DNA from: ZLKRG08 sp964565165
Lineage (GTDB): Bacteria > Actinomycetota > Actinomycetes > Nanopelagicales > Nanopelagicaceae
Length of the DNA: 64,000 nt
Assembly (NCBI GenBank): GCA_964565165.1
Contig: CAZMDJ010000001.1
Coordinates: 26,833 to 90,832 of the forward strand
Direction of reading: 5' to 3'
The notes below the pieces were generated by a model. The model was not told where the DNA came from. It was given only the letters and a program-made list of their open reading frames with translations, and did no database searches. A program made the translations under genes and the position numbers. Numbering within the stretch: the stretch's first letter is position 1; each line of letters starts with the position of its first letter. Of the stretch, positions 9,558 through 17,952 are shown in pieces.

Positions 9558-9934
9558 TTTGGATTCTTTTCACAGTAGTGGCAATTGCCACCTACTTTGA
9601 TTTGAAATCGCATCGAATTCCAAATTGGTTGACCTACCCAGCGTTACTTTTCACAATTTTCAATTTTGATAGTTTCACATTGATGGTATTACTGATTGCC
9701 TTATCGACAGCGATAATTTTTGGAAGATTCATTGGTTCTGGTGATATTAAATTATCGGCAGTAATCGCTACTTGGAGCCATATCTATGGATTCGCTCAAG
9801 AGTGGATTATTTATGCCTTGATTGTTGGAGGAGTTGTTGGCCTTATATATAGACGGAAATCGCTTCCATTTGCACCATATCTGGCCATTGGGTTATTGAT
9901 CGCAAATGTGGTGCGAGATTACTCAATCATCTGA
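9554..9934 (+). CDS. Small A24 prepilin peptidase-like protein
   Basis: A 126-residue integral membrane protein with the two aspartates of the A24 aspartic peptidase family: D16 in YFDLKSHRIPNWLT and D64 in GSGDIKLS. It lacks the N-terminal methylase domain of full PilD, so it resembles the short CpaA/TadV type that cleaves Tad/Flp prepilins. The same position between aroE and aroC is occupied by a prepilin peptidase in mycobacteria. No pilin gene is present in the window. Its 4-base overlap with aroE suggests coupled translation. Confidence 0.82.
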   Translation: MIWILFTVVAIATYFDLKSHRIPNWLTYPALLFTIFNFDSFTLMVLLIALSTAIIFGRFIGSGDIKLSAVIATWSHIYGFAQEWIIYALIVGGVVGLIYRRKSLPFAPYLAIGLLIANVVRDYSII

Positions 9935-9946
9935 AATAATTGCCCA

Positions 9947-11125
9947 ATGCGTTGGTTAACAGCAGGCGAATCCCATGGTCCTTTACTGACCGCGCTTATT
10001 GAAGGTTTGCCTTCACATGTGCAGATCACAACCGCTGATATCGATGCGGAACTTGCTCGTCGTCGACTTGGTTTTGGTCGCGGTGCACGACAAAATTTCG
10101 AAGCAGATAAGGTCACTATCACTGGCGGTGTTCGTTTAGGTGAGACCCAAGGTGGCCCTGTTGCTATTCAAGTTGGAAATAGTGAGTGGCCAAAGTGGGA
10201 GAAGGTCATGTCTGCTGACCCAGTCCCTGAAGAAGAAATTTCAAAACTTGCACGAAATGCTGCGCTAACTAGACCACGTCCTGGTCATGCGGATTTAGTT
10301 GGTATGCAGAAATATGAATTTAATGATGCTCGACCGATTCTAGAACGCGCATCTGCACGTGAAACTGCAGCACGTGTTGCGCTTGGTGCTATTGCTAAAG
10401 CATTCTTAAAGCAGAGCGTGGGCATAGAGATTATTAGCCATGTAGTTTCTATTGGCCAAGCTAAGGTTGCGGAGAACGCACCCCTTCCAGAGTTCAAAGA
10501 TTTGAAGCGAATTGATGAAGATCAGGTTCGCTGTGCAGATGCTGAGGGAAGCGCTGCAATGGTTAAAGAGATTGAAGCTGCTCATAAAGATGGCGACACT
10601 CTTGGTGGTGTTGTAGAAGTTATCGCTTACAACATGCCAATCGGTTTGGGATCTCACGTCCATTGGGATCGCCGCTTAGATGCGCGTTTAGCTGGAGCCC
10701 TTATGGGTATTCAGGCAATCAAGGGCGTTGAAGTTGGCGACGGATTCACCACTGCAACTCGTCGCGGTTCTGTAGCTCATGATGAGATCGAATTGAAAGA
10801 TGGCCATGTAGTTCGTCGCTCAAAGCGCGCAGGCGGTACTGAAGGCGGAATGAGTAACGGAGATTTGCTACGTGTTCGCGCTGCAATGAAACCAATCTCT
10901 ACAGTGCCTAAAGCTTTAGACACTATAGATGTTGCAACTGGTGAGGCAGCAAAGGCAATCAATCAGCGCTCAGATGTCTGCGCAGTTCCTGCTGCAGGTG
11001 TTGTTGCGGAAGCAATGGTTGCACTTGTTCTTGCGGAAGCGGTGCTTGAGAAATTTGGCGGCGATTCAGTAAATGAGACACGTCGCAACTTTGAAAGTTA
11101 CACAGAGAACCTTCCGTATAACTAA
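9947..11125 (+). CDS. aroC: Chorismate synthase
   Basis: A 392-residue, FMN-dependent enzyme that converts EPSP to chorismate, the last shikimate step. Family signatures are visible: GESHGP at the N-terminus, GRGARQNFE, GGPVAIQVGN, RPGHADL, ARETAARVA and the C-terminal RSDVCAVPAAGVVAEA. AATAAT 6 bases before the ATG resembles a -10 element, but it does not fit TANNNT, so a separate promoter is uncertain. The stop overlaps the aroK start by one base. Confidence 0.98.
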   Translation: MRWLTAGESHGPLLTALIEGLPSHVQITTADIDAELARRRLGFGRGARQNFEADKVTITGGVRLGETQGGPVAIQVGNSEWPKWEKVMSADPVPEEEISKLARNAALTRPRPGHADLVGMQKYEFNDARPILERASARETAARVALGAIAKAFLKQSVGIEIISHVVSIGQAKVAENAPLPEFKDLKRIDEDQVRCADAEGSAAMVKEIEAAHKDGDTLGGVVEVIAYNMPIGLGSHVHWDRRLDARLAGALMGIQAIKGVEVGDGFTTATRRGSVAHDEIELKDGHVVRRSKRAGGTEGGMSNGDLLRVRAAMKPISTVPKALDTIDVATGEAAKAINQRSDVCAVPAAGVVAEAMVALVLAEAVLEKFGGDSVNETRRNFESYTENLPYN

Positions 11126-11628
11126 TGGCTCCTCGTCTGGTGTTAATCGGTCCGATGGGGGCGGGAAAGACCACAGTCGGCAAGCAAATTGCTAAAGAAC
11201 TTGGCTGCGCCTTCGCAGATACTGATGCATTAATCGAGGCTGATCAAGGTAAATCTGTCTCTGAAATCTTCGTTGAAGATGGCGAACCACATTTCCGTTT
11301 AGTTGAAGAGAGCATAGTTATTGATGCACTTATTTCAGAGGATGGTGTGCTCTCTTTAGGCGGCGGAGCCGTTATGAACGATGCAGTTCAGGCCGCGCTT
11401 AAATCTTCGCCAGCTAAGAAAGTCTTCCTGGATATCTCACTTGCGGCTGTCTCGCCTAGAGTCGGTTTCGATAGCGCACGACCTCTTTTGATGGTTAATC
11501 CGCGTCAAAAGTGGGCGGAGTTAATGACAGCCAGACGACCAATCTACGAATCTCTTGCCGATCTATCGATAGATGTAAGTGAAAGATCTGTGAAAGATAT
11601 TTCAGCAGAGATAATTGGTGCATTATGA
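11125..11628 (+). CDS. aroK: Shikimate kinase
   Basis: A 167-residue P-loop kinase that phosphorylates shikimate at the 3-position. Walker A is GPMGAGKTTVG near residue 8; D/R shikimate-binding residues appear in ADTDALIEAD and GEPHFR, and SLGGGAVM is the conserved Gly-rich loop. The lid has DSARPLL. It is overlapped by aroC (1 base) and aroB (4 bases). Confidence 0.97.
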   Translation: MAPRLVLIGPMGAGKTTVGKQIAKELGCAFADTDALIEADQGKSVSEIFVEDGEPHFRLVEESIVIDALISEDGVLSLGGGAVMNDAVQAALKSSPAKKVFLDISLAAVSPRVGFDSARPLLMVNPRQKWAELMTARRPIYESLADLSIDVSERSVKDISAEIIGAL

Positions 11629-12656
11629 GAACTGTTCCCGTTAAAGCAGAGCGCGCTTATCAAGTTGAGATTGGTGTGGACTGGAAAGTTGCGCTAGCTG
11701 ATTGGGTAGTAGGTCGAAATAAAGTAGTAGTTATCAGCAGCTCTGCTTTCCCAGTTAAAACAGAGTTTCCAACTATTGAAGTTCCAGATGGCGAAGCAGG
11801 GAAGTCGCCTGAAGTAATCACCAAGATTTGGTCTCAACTTGGAGAACTTGGCTTAAACCGTAACGATTTAATTATCGGAATTGGTGGCGGAACCATTACA
11901 GATTTAGCTGGGTTTGCCGCTGCGACTTGGTTACGTGGCATTGATTGGATTGCTATTCCGACAACAGTTGCTGGAATGGTTGATGCCGCAGTTGGCGGTA
12001 AGACCGGAATCAATTCAGATCATGGTAAAAATTTAATTGGTTCCTTCCATTCTCCGGTATCGGTTTTAATTGACTTAGAGTGGATCAAAACCTTAAGCGA
12101 ACGCGATGTTGCTGCTGGAATGGCTGAAGTTGTTAAGTGTGGCTTTATTTCAGATCAGGAAATTCTTACGCTTTTAAATAATAAGTCTTTAAAAGATGTC
12201 TGTCACGATGTTGATCTTCAATTAGAACTTATTCACCGCGCGGTCTCGGTTAAGGCATCTGTTGTAGGGGAAGACTTCAAAGAGAGTTTCCTGCGTGAGA
12301 TTTTAAATTATGGACACACCTTGGGACATGCGATTGAGAAGCATTCGAAATATCAAATTCGCCATGGTGAGGCAGTCGCAATCGGTATGTGTTTTATTGC
12401 AGAACTAGCGGGATCTAAAATTGGTTTAGCTAAAGATGTAATCGATCAACATTATGCGATTCTCAAATCTTTGAAGTTGCCAGTTAGCTACGAAAAAGGC
12501 GCATGGCCGGAGTTACTAACAACCATGGGACTAGATAAGAAAGCTAAATCTGGAGCGCTACGCTTTGTTGCAATTGAAGAGATTGGCAAATGCACTCGTA
12601 TCGAATCGCCAACTTCCAATGAATTACTTAAGGCTTATGAGAGAATCACCCAATGA
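11625..12656 (+). CDS. aroB: 3-dehydroquinate synthase
   Basis: A 343-residue NAD- and zinc-dependent enzyme that makes 3-dehydroquinate from DAHP. GIGGGTITDLAGF is the NAD-binding loop, and PTTVAGMVDAAVGGKTGIN the substrate/NAD segment. Metal ligands are in AAGMAEVVK (Glu), YGHTLGHAIE and IRHGEAVAIG (His). It overlaps aroK and aroQ by 4 bases each, giving a tight aroC-K-B-Q unit. Confidence 0.97.
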   Translation: MRTVPVKAERAYQVEIGVDWKVALADWVVGRNKVVVISSSAFPVKTEFPTIEVPDGEAGKSPEVITKIWSQLGELGLNRNDLIIGIGGGTITDLAGFAAATWLRGIDWIAIPTTVAGMVDAAVGGKTGINSDHGKNLIGSFHSPVSVLIDLEWIKTLSERDVAAGMAEVVKCGFISDQEILTLLNNKSLKDVCHDVDLQLELIHRAVSVKASVVGEDFKESFLREILNYGHTLGHAIEKHSKYQIRHGEAVAIGMCFIAELAGSKIGLAKDVIDQHYAILKSLKLPVSYEKGAWPELLTTMGLDKKAKSGALRFVAIEEIGKCTRIESPTSNELLKAYERITQ

Positions 12657-13084
12657 AGGTTTTAGTTCTCAATGGTCCAAATTTAGGACGTCTAGATATC
12701 CGTGATTCAAAACATTACGGCGATCTCAACTGGGAACAATTAAAGGAACTTGTAGCTAAAGGCGCAAAGGATCTAGGTTTTGATGCAGATATCCGCCAAA
12801 GCGATGATGAAGCAACAATCGTTGGTTGGCTACATGAAGCAGCAGACCAAAACCTTCCGGTGATTATTAATCCAGCAGCTTTTACCCATTACTCGGTGGC
12901 GATTCATGATGCGGCAGAGATGGTTAAAGCTCCATTAATTGAAGTTCATTTATCAAACCCAATGGCTCGCGAAGAATTCCGCCATACCTCTGTAATCAGC
13001 GGGGTAGCTAAAGGAACCATTGCAGGTTTTGGTCCAAATTCATATTTATTAGCGTTAAACGCGCTCAAATCTCTGATTTCTTAA
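12653..13084 (+). CDS. aroQ: Type II 3-dehydroquinate dehydratase
   Basis: A 143-residue type II dehydroquinase (dodecameric in relatives), producing 3-dehydroshikimate. It has LNGPNLGRLDIRD, a catalytic Tyr in HYGDL, NPAAFTHYSVAIHDA, and EVHLSNPMAREEFRHTS. Usual family length. It is the last aro gene here; the pepQ gene found between this position and efp in mycobacteria is absent. Confidence 0.97.
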   Translation: MKVLVLNGPNLGRLDIRDSKHYGDLNWEQLKELVAKGAKDLGFDADIRQSDDEATIVGWLHEAADQNLPVIINPAAFTHYSVAIHDAAEMVKAPLIEVHLSNPMAREEFRHTSVISGVAKGTIAGFGPNSYLLALNALKSLIS

Positions 13085-13136
13085 TTTATTAAGTCCACCT
13101 GTAAACTTCGCAGGTTACTTTCTATAGGAGATTTTC

Positions 13137-13694
13137 GTGGCAACAACAAATGACCTAAAAAATGGCATGACTCTAAATATCGACGGTTCACTTTGGACTG
13201 TTGTGGAATTTCAGCATGTTAAACCAGGCAAAGGTCCAGCTTTCGTTCGTACAAAGATGAAGCAGGTTCTAACCGGTAAGGTCGTTGAAAAGACATTTAA
13301 CGCAGGCGTTAAGGTCGAAGTAGCTGTTGTTGAGAAGCGCGATATGCAGTACCTATATAAAGATGGTGAAGATTTCGTATTCATGGATACAACAACTTAC
13401 GATCAGATGACAATCTCTGCAGCGGTTGTTGGCGATGCAGTTAACTTCCTTCTTGAAAATGCAGAAGTGAATGTTGCAATCCACGAGGGTAATCCGCTTT
13501 ACATCGAACTTCCTGCATCAGTTGAACTTGAAATCACTTATACCGAACCTGGTATCCAAGGCGATCGTTCATCTGGTGGTACAAAGCCTGCAACTGTTCA
13601 GACAGGTATCGATATCCAAGTTCCGCTCTTCATCAAGCAGGGCGAAAAGGTTCTCGTCGATACACGCGATGGGTCATATTTGGGCCGCGCTTAA
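13137..13694 (+). CDS. efp: Elongation factor P
   Basis: A 185-residue translation factor that rescues ribosomes stalled at proline runs. The domain I tip carries K32 in the loop PGKGP, the actinobacterial form whose lysine is reported to act without the beta-lysyl or rhamnosyl modification seen elsewhere. The GTG start is chosen because TAGGAG lies 7 bases upstream, one of the few strong Shine-Dalgarno sequences in the window. A short inverted repeat (ACCTG/CAGGT) sits in the 52-base leader after aroQ. Its stop is directly followed by the nusB ATG. Confidence 0.97.
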   Translation: MATTNDLKNGMTLNIDGSLWTVVEFQHVKPGKGPAFVRTKMKQVLTGKVVEKTFNAGVKVEVAVVEKRDMQYLYKDGEDFVFMDTTTYDQMTISAAVVGDAVNFLLENAEVNVAIHEGNPLYIELPASVELEITYTEPGIQGDRSSGGTKPATVQTGIDIQVPLFIKQGEKVLVDTRDGSYLGRA

Positions 13695-14072
13695 ATGGCG
13701 CAACGTACCAAAGCTCGCAAAGAGGCTTTAGATCAACTCTTCCAATCGGATTTACGTAACACTGAAATCTCCATTGGTGAAGTTCGCGATTATGCCGCTG
13801 AAATTCTCGAAGGCGTTAAGAGCAATAGCTCGCGTATCGATGAATTAATTCGCACCTATATCCAAGGTTGGGATTTCGACCGCATTCCAAGCGTTGACCG
13901 AAATATCCTTCGCCTTGCAATCTGGGAACTTCTATGGAGCCAGACCCCAGAAGGCGTCGTCATCGATGAGGCTTTGAAATTAGCTACCGAACTTTCAACT
14001 GAGAACTCAGCGCAGTTTGTGCATGGCGTGCTTAGTAAGCTCGCGAGCCTCAAGGGGCAGATCGCCCTTTAG
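13695..14072 (+). CDS. nusB: Transcription antitermination factor NusB
   Basis: A 125-residue all-helical RNA-binding protein that joins NusE on boxA RNA during rRNA antitermination. Recognisable segments are KEALDQLFQSD, IPSVDRNILRLAIWELLW, GVVIDEALKLATELSTE and FVHGVLSKL. Its ATG follows the efp stop with no gap. It ends a transcription unit; the pyr promoter lies just downstream. Confidence 0.95.
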   Translation: MAQRTKARKEALDQLFQSDLRNTEISIGEVRDYAAEILEGVKSNSSRIDELIRTYIQGWDFDRIPSVDRNILRLAIWELLWSQTPEGVVIDEALKLATELSTENSAQFVHGVLSKLASLKGQIAL

Positions 14073-14077
14073 TCGGC

Positions 14078-14083
14078 TACAAT
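14078..14083 (+). promoter_or_regulatory. Probable -10 element of the pyr operon
   Basis: TACAAT fits a -10 hexamer and would start transcription near 14090. That leaves a leader of about 47 bases holding the PyrR-binding hairpin. No convincing -35 is visible. Confidence 0.45.
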
Positions 14084-14104
14084 TCACCAACGATCCTTTA
14101 ACGA

Positions 14105-14122
14105 CCCATCCAGAGAGGTGGG
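14105..14122 (+). promoter_or_regulatory. PyrR-binding hairpin in pyr mRNA leader
   Basis: CCCATC (14105-14110) pairs with GGTGGG (14117-14122) around the loop CAGAGA. The core ATCCAGAGAGGT matches the PyrR-binding consensus ARUCCNGNGAGGYU at most positions. The ribosome-binding GGGAAGG (14121-14127) abuts and overlaps the 3' stem, 10 bases before the pyrR ATG. Bound PyrR-UMP would therefore block initiation, as proposed for mycobacteria, rather than work through a terminator; no terminator is visible. Confidence 0.75.
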
Positions 14123-14136
14123 GAAGGTGGTAGTAA

Positions 14137-14646
14137 ATGAATTCTGCGGATATTTCGCGCGCGCTTACGCGCATCTCTCACGAGATCCTCGAACGTAATT
14201 CTGGTTCGGATAATTTAGTAATTCTCGGCATCCCAACTCGTGGGGCACATTTAGCAAATCGCATCTCTAAACAGATATCTGAAATCGAAGGTAAACCAGT
14301 AGCAACTGGAACTTTAGATATCACGTTACATCGCGATGATCTACGCACTAGAGCGCCAAGACCCCTAATGCCAACCAATATCCCAACTTCCGGTATCGAA
14401 GGTAAAGATGTGGTTTTAGTTGATGACGTGCTCTTCTCTGGTCGCACAATTCGCGCAGCACTTGATGCGCTCGGAGAGGTTGGCCGACCACGTACCGTGC
14501 AACTTGCGGTCCTTGTAGATCGCGGACACCGTGAACTCCCGATTCGCGCAGATTTCGTGGGCAAAAATCTACCTACGCAACGCACGCAAGCGGTCAAAGT
14601 TCTTCTTGCTGAAGTAGATGGACGCGACGAAGTGGTGGTCGAATAA
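14137..14646 (+). CDS. pyrR: Pyr operon regulator / uracil phosphoribosyltransferase PyrR
   Basis: A 169-residue PRTase-fold protein that binds pyr mRNA in a UMP-dependent way and has weak UPRTase activity. The PRPP-binding loop is VVLVDDVLFSGRTIRAAL and the dimer/RNA-binding region includes LGIPTRGAHLA and RTRAPRPLMP. The ATG at 14137 has GGGAAGG 9 bases upstream. It begins the operon pyrR-pyrB-pyrC-carA-carB-pyrK-pyrD-pyrF and probably controls it, including itself, via the leader hairpin. Confidence 0.96.
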   Translation: MNSADISRALTRISHEILERNSGSDNLVILGIPTRGAHLANRISKQISEIEGKPVATGTLDITLHRDDLRTRAPRPLMPTNIPTSGIEGKDVVLVDDVLFSGRTIRAALDALGEVGRPRTVQLAVLVDRGHRELPIRADFVGKNLPTQRTQAVKVLLAEVDGRDEVVVE

Positions 14647-15575
14647 TGAAGCACCTACTTTCAATTAACGATCTCTCCTACGAAGAAGCAGTTCAGATTT
14701 TAGATACGGCGCAAGAACTTGCTCGAGTCTCTGATGGGCCAATGAAGAAGCTACCAACTCTTCGCGGTCGCACTATTGTCAATCTCTTTTACGAAGATTC
14801 AACTCGTACTCGTATCTCTTTCGAAGCGGCAGCTAAACGTTTATCGGCTGACGTAATCAACTTCAGTGCAAAGGGTTCATCAGTTTCAAAGGGCGAATCT
14901 CTAAAAGACACAGCACTCACTTTGCAAGCTATGGGAGCGGATGCAGTCATCATTCGTCATAACGCATCTGGTGCCGCTCGACGTCTTGCTGATTCCGAAT
15001 GGACTGCAGGATCGGTAGTAAATGCCGGCGATGGAACACACGAGCATCCAAGCCAAGCTTTACTAGATGCATTTACGATTCGTAAGCACCTTGCCCATGG
15101 TGCAAATGATTTAGCGGGTCTTAAGGTCGCGATAGTCGGCGATGTTTTACATTCACGTGTTGCCAGATCAAACGTTTTGCTGCTGCACAAACTTGGCGCA
15201 AAAGTGTTTTTAGTAGCGCCGCCAACTCTACTGCCGGTAGGTGTTGAACAATGGCCTGCTCAAGTTTCTTATGATTTAGATTCGGTGCTACCTGAGGTAG
15301 ATGCAGTGATTATGCTTCGTATTCAGATGGAGCGCATGTCAGATTCTTTCTTCCCAAGCGCACGTGAATATTCACGTTATTTTGGTTTAAATAAAGAGCG
15401 TTTAGCAGTGTTAAAACCAACCGCAATTGTGATGCACCCTGGTCCAATGAATCGTGGTTTAGAAATTACTGCAGATTCAGCAGATTCAGCGCGTAGCGTG
15501 ATTGTTGAACAGGTAAGTAACGGAATCAGTGTCCGAATGGCCATTCTTTATCTATTACTAGCAGGTGAGATGTGA
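14646..15575 (+). CDS. pyrB: Aspartate carbamoyltransferase catalytic subunit
   Basis: A 309-residue ATCase that makes carbamoyl-aspartate. Carbamoyl phosphate is bound by YEDSTRTRISFE; other signatures are KGSSVSKGESLKDT, RHNASGAA, HEHPSQALLDAFT and MHPGPMNRG. No pyrI regulatory-subunit gene follows. It overlaps pyrR by one base (TAATG) and pyrC by 4 bases. Confidence 0.97.
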   Translation: MKHLLSINDLSYEEAVQILDTAQELARVSDGPMKKLPTLRGRTIVNLFYEDSTRTRISFEAAAKRLSADVINFSAKGSSVSKGESLKDTALTLQAMGADAVIIRHNASGAARRLADSEWTAGSVVNAGDGTHEHPSQALLDAFTIRKHLAHGANDLAGLKVAIVGDVLHSRVARSNVLLLHKLGAKVFLVAPPTLLPVGVEQWPAQVSYDLDSVLPEVDAVIMLRIQMERMSDSFFPSAREYSRYFGLNKERLAVLKPTAIVMHPGPMNRGLEITADSADSARSVIVEQVSNGISVRMAILYLLLAGEM

Positions 15576-16843
15576 AATATTTAATTACCAACACAGAGCT
15601 AAATGGTCAGCAAGTTGATATCGCAATCGCTGATGGCCAGATAGCTGAAATTGGAACAAGTTTAGTTAGCGATGGATTTACCGTTGTCGATGGCAAGGGC
15701 ACTGTCGCTCTGCAGGGACTTGTAGATCTTCATACCCATTTACGCGAACCAGGTAAAGAAGATTCCGAAACTGTTGCATCGGGTTCATTTGCAGCAGTTA
15801 AAGGTGGCTTCACCGCAGTTTCAGCTATGGCAAATACTTCACCGGTTGCAGATACTGCCGGAGTTGTTGAACAAGTTTTCCGTTTGGGACAAGAGTGCGG
15901 TTTAGCTGCGGTATATCCAATCGGCGCAGTTACTAAAGGACTTGAAGGTAAAGAGCTAGCTGAACTTGGTGCGATGGCAGATTCAACTGCTCAGGTCCGA
16001 GTCTTTAGCGATGATGGCCATTGCGTAAGTGATGCGCTAGTTATGCGCCGAGCGCTTGAATACATCAAGAAGTTTGACGGTGTAATTGCACAACATGCTC
16101 AAGATCCACAGCTAACCATCGATGCGCAGATGAACGAAGGTTTGATTTCATCTCAACTCGGTTTAAAGGGTTGGCCCGCGGTTGCAGAAGAAGCGATCAT
16201 TGCTCGCGATGTTCTATTAGCTGATCACGTTAAATCACGTTTACATGTCTGCCACTTAACTACAGCTGGCGGCGTTGAAATTATCCGTTGGGCTAAAGCA
16301 CGCGGGATTGATGTAACCGCAGAAGTAACACCACATCATCTTCTGTTAACTGATGATTTAGCAACTTCATACGATCCGGTTTATAAAGTGAATCCGCCGC
16401 TACGTACTGAAAAAGATGTGATGGCGCTTCGTGAAGGTTTGGCAGATGGCACCATCGATATCGTCGCAACTGATCACGCTCCGCATCCAGCCGAGAGCAA
16501 AGAGTGCGAATGGCAATATGCCGCTTTCGGAATGCTAGGCCTTGAGACTGCGCTCTCGATTGTCTGGCAGACCATGATTGAAAGTAAGTTGATGAGCATT
16601 GAGGCGCTGCAGGCGCGAATGTCGACTAAACCAGCGGAAATTGGTCGCTATCACAGCCAAGGTAAGGCGCTAGTTAAGGGCGCTCCTGCTAATTTGACCC
16701 TCTTCGCACCAAATAAACCATGGAAAGTTGATCGCGATCTAGTCGCATCAAAGAGCAAGAACACTCCATTCCACGGGATGCAATTTGGCGGCAGCGTAGT
16801 TGCAACGTACTTCGAAGGTAGAGAGAGTTGGAGGGCTAATTAA
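15572..16843 (+). CDS. pyrC: Dihydroorotase
   Basis: A 423-residue zinc amidohydrolase that cyclises carbamoyl-aspartate to dihydroorotate. Metal ligands appear in DLHTHLREPG, AQHAQDP, CHLTTAGG and the catalytic aspartate in ATDHAPHP. It has the length of the class I (Gram-positive) enzyme. The GTG start overlaps pyrB. The small membrane-protein gene that lies between pyrC and carA in mycobacteria is missing; carA starts within the pyrC stop. Confidence 0.96.
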   Translation: MKYLITNTELNGQQVDIAIADGQIAEIGTSLVSDGFTVVDGKGTVALQGLVDLHTHLREPGKEDSETVASGSFAAVKGGFTAVSAMANTSPVADTAGVVEQVFRLGQECGLAAVYPIGAVTKGLEGKELAELGAMADSTAQVRVFSDDGHCVSDALVMRRALEYIKKFDGVIAQHAQDPQLTIDAQMNEGLISSQLGLKGWPAVAEEAIIARDVLLADHVKSRLHVCHLTTAGGVEIIRWAKARGIDVTAEVTPHHLLLTDDLATSYDPVYKVNPPLRTEKDVMALREGLADGTIDIVATDHAPHPAESKECEWQYAAFGMLGLETALSIVWQTMIESKLMSIEALQARMSTKPAEIGRYHSQGKALVKGAPANLTLFAPNKPWKVDRDLVASKSKNTPFHGMQFGGSVVATYFEGRESWRAN

Positions 16844-17952
16844 TGTCTAAAGCATTTCTAGTTCTCGACGATGGTCGAATCTTCGAAGGTGCATCTTGGG
16901 GCGCATCAGGGCGCACCTTTGGTGAAGCAGTCTTCGCAACTGGCATGACTGGATATCAAGAGACCCTCACCGATCCTTCGTATCACAAGCAAGTTGTAGT
17001 TATGACAGCACCACATATCGGCAATACCGGATGGAATTTAGAGGATAACGAATCTGCACAGATCTGGGTCTCAGGTTTTGTAGTCCGAAATCCATCGCCG
17101 ATTACTAGTAATTGGCGATCATCTGAAGATTTAGAGACAGAGTTGGTTAAACAGAATATTGTCGGAATCTCTGGCATTGATACTCGTGCGCTAACTAGAC
17201 ATCTACGTGATCGCGGCGCGATGCGCGTTGGAATATTTAGTGGTGAAGAGTTATCTCGCGAAGACATGGTTATCGAAGTTCGTAAAATGGAACAGATGTC
17301 AGGAAGCTTCTTATCTGAAGATGTTTCAACTAACGAAAATTACATAGTCACTGCGCCAAATAAGAGATTCCATGTTGTCGCACTAGATCTTGGAATCAAA
17401 GCCGCTACACCTCGCTCCTTTGCTGAACGTGGGGTAGAGGTAACGGTTGTGCCGTTTAATACCTCGGCAGAGAAGATTCTGGCAATGAATCCTGACGGCG
17501 TATTTTTGTCGAACGGTCCAGGAGATCCATCAACCATGGATCATGTTGTTGAAACTGTTCGCGAAATTCTTGGGGCAGAGATTCCCACCTTCGGCATCTG
17601 TTTCGGACATCAAATTCTCGGACGAGCTTTAGGTTTTGAAACTTATAAGTTGCAATTCGGCCATCGCGGAATCAATCAACCAGTTATGGATAAATTAACT
17701 GGCAAAGTTGAGATCACAGCGCACAATCATGGCTTCGCGCTAAAGGCTCCAACCGAAGGAATTTTCACAACAGTTTATGGTCGCGGTGAAGTTACGCATG
17801 TAGGTTTAAACGATGGCGTCGTTGAAGGTTTACGTTTAATCGATCGCCCTGCATTTAGCGTTCAGTATCACCCAGAAGCAGCGGCTGGACCGCATGACGC
17901 TAATTATCTATTTGATCGTTTTGTTAAGTTGATGGAAGAGAGGGCTAAATAA
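16843..17952 (+). CDS. carA: Carbamoyl-phosphate synthase small (glutaminase) subunit
   Basis: A 369-residue subunit that releases ammonia from glutamine for CarB. The C-terminal class I amidotransferase domain has the nucleophile in GICFGHQILG and the His/Glu pair in VQYHPEAAAGP; SNGPGDP is the conserved oxyanion loop. The N-terminal small-subunit domain starts with LVLDDGRIFEG. It is joined to pyrC and carB by one-base overlaps. Confidence 0.98.
   Translation: MSKAFLVLDDGRIFEGASWGASGRTFGEAVFATGMTGYQETLTDPSYHKQVVVMTAPHIGNTGWNLEDNESAQIWVSGFVVRNPSPITSNWRSSEDLETELVKQNIVGISGIDTRALTRHLRDRGAMRVGIFSGEELSREDMVIEVRKMEQMSGSFLSEDVSTNENYIVTAPNKRFHVVALDLGIKAATPRSFAERGVEVTVVPFNTSAEKILAMNPDGVFLSNGPGDPSTMDHVVETVREILGAEIPTFGICFGHQILGRALGFETYKLQFGHRGINQPVMDKLTGKVEITAHNHGFALKAPTEGIFTTVYGRGEVTHVGLNDGVVEGLRLIDRPAFSVQYHPEAAAGPHDANYLFDRFVKLMEERAK

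Noticed and set aside
13471..13731. Plus-strand open frame of 86 codons over efp and nusB
   Set aside because: It runs in another frame across two well-supported genes and has no family similarity; it is a shadow frame.
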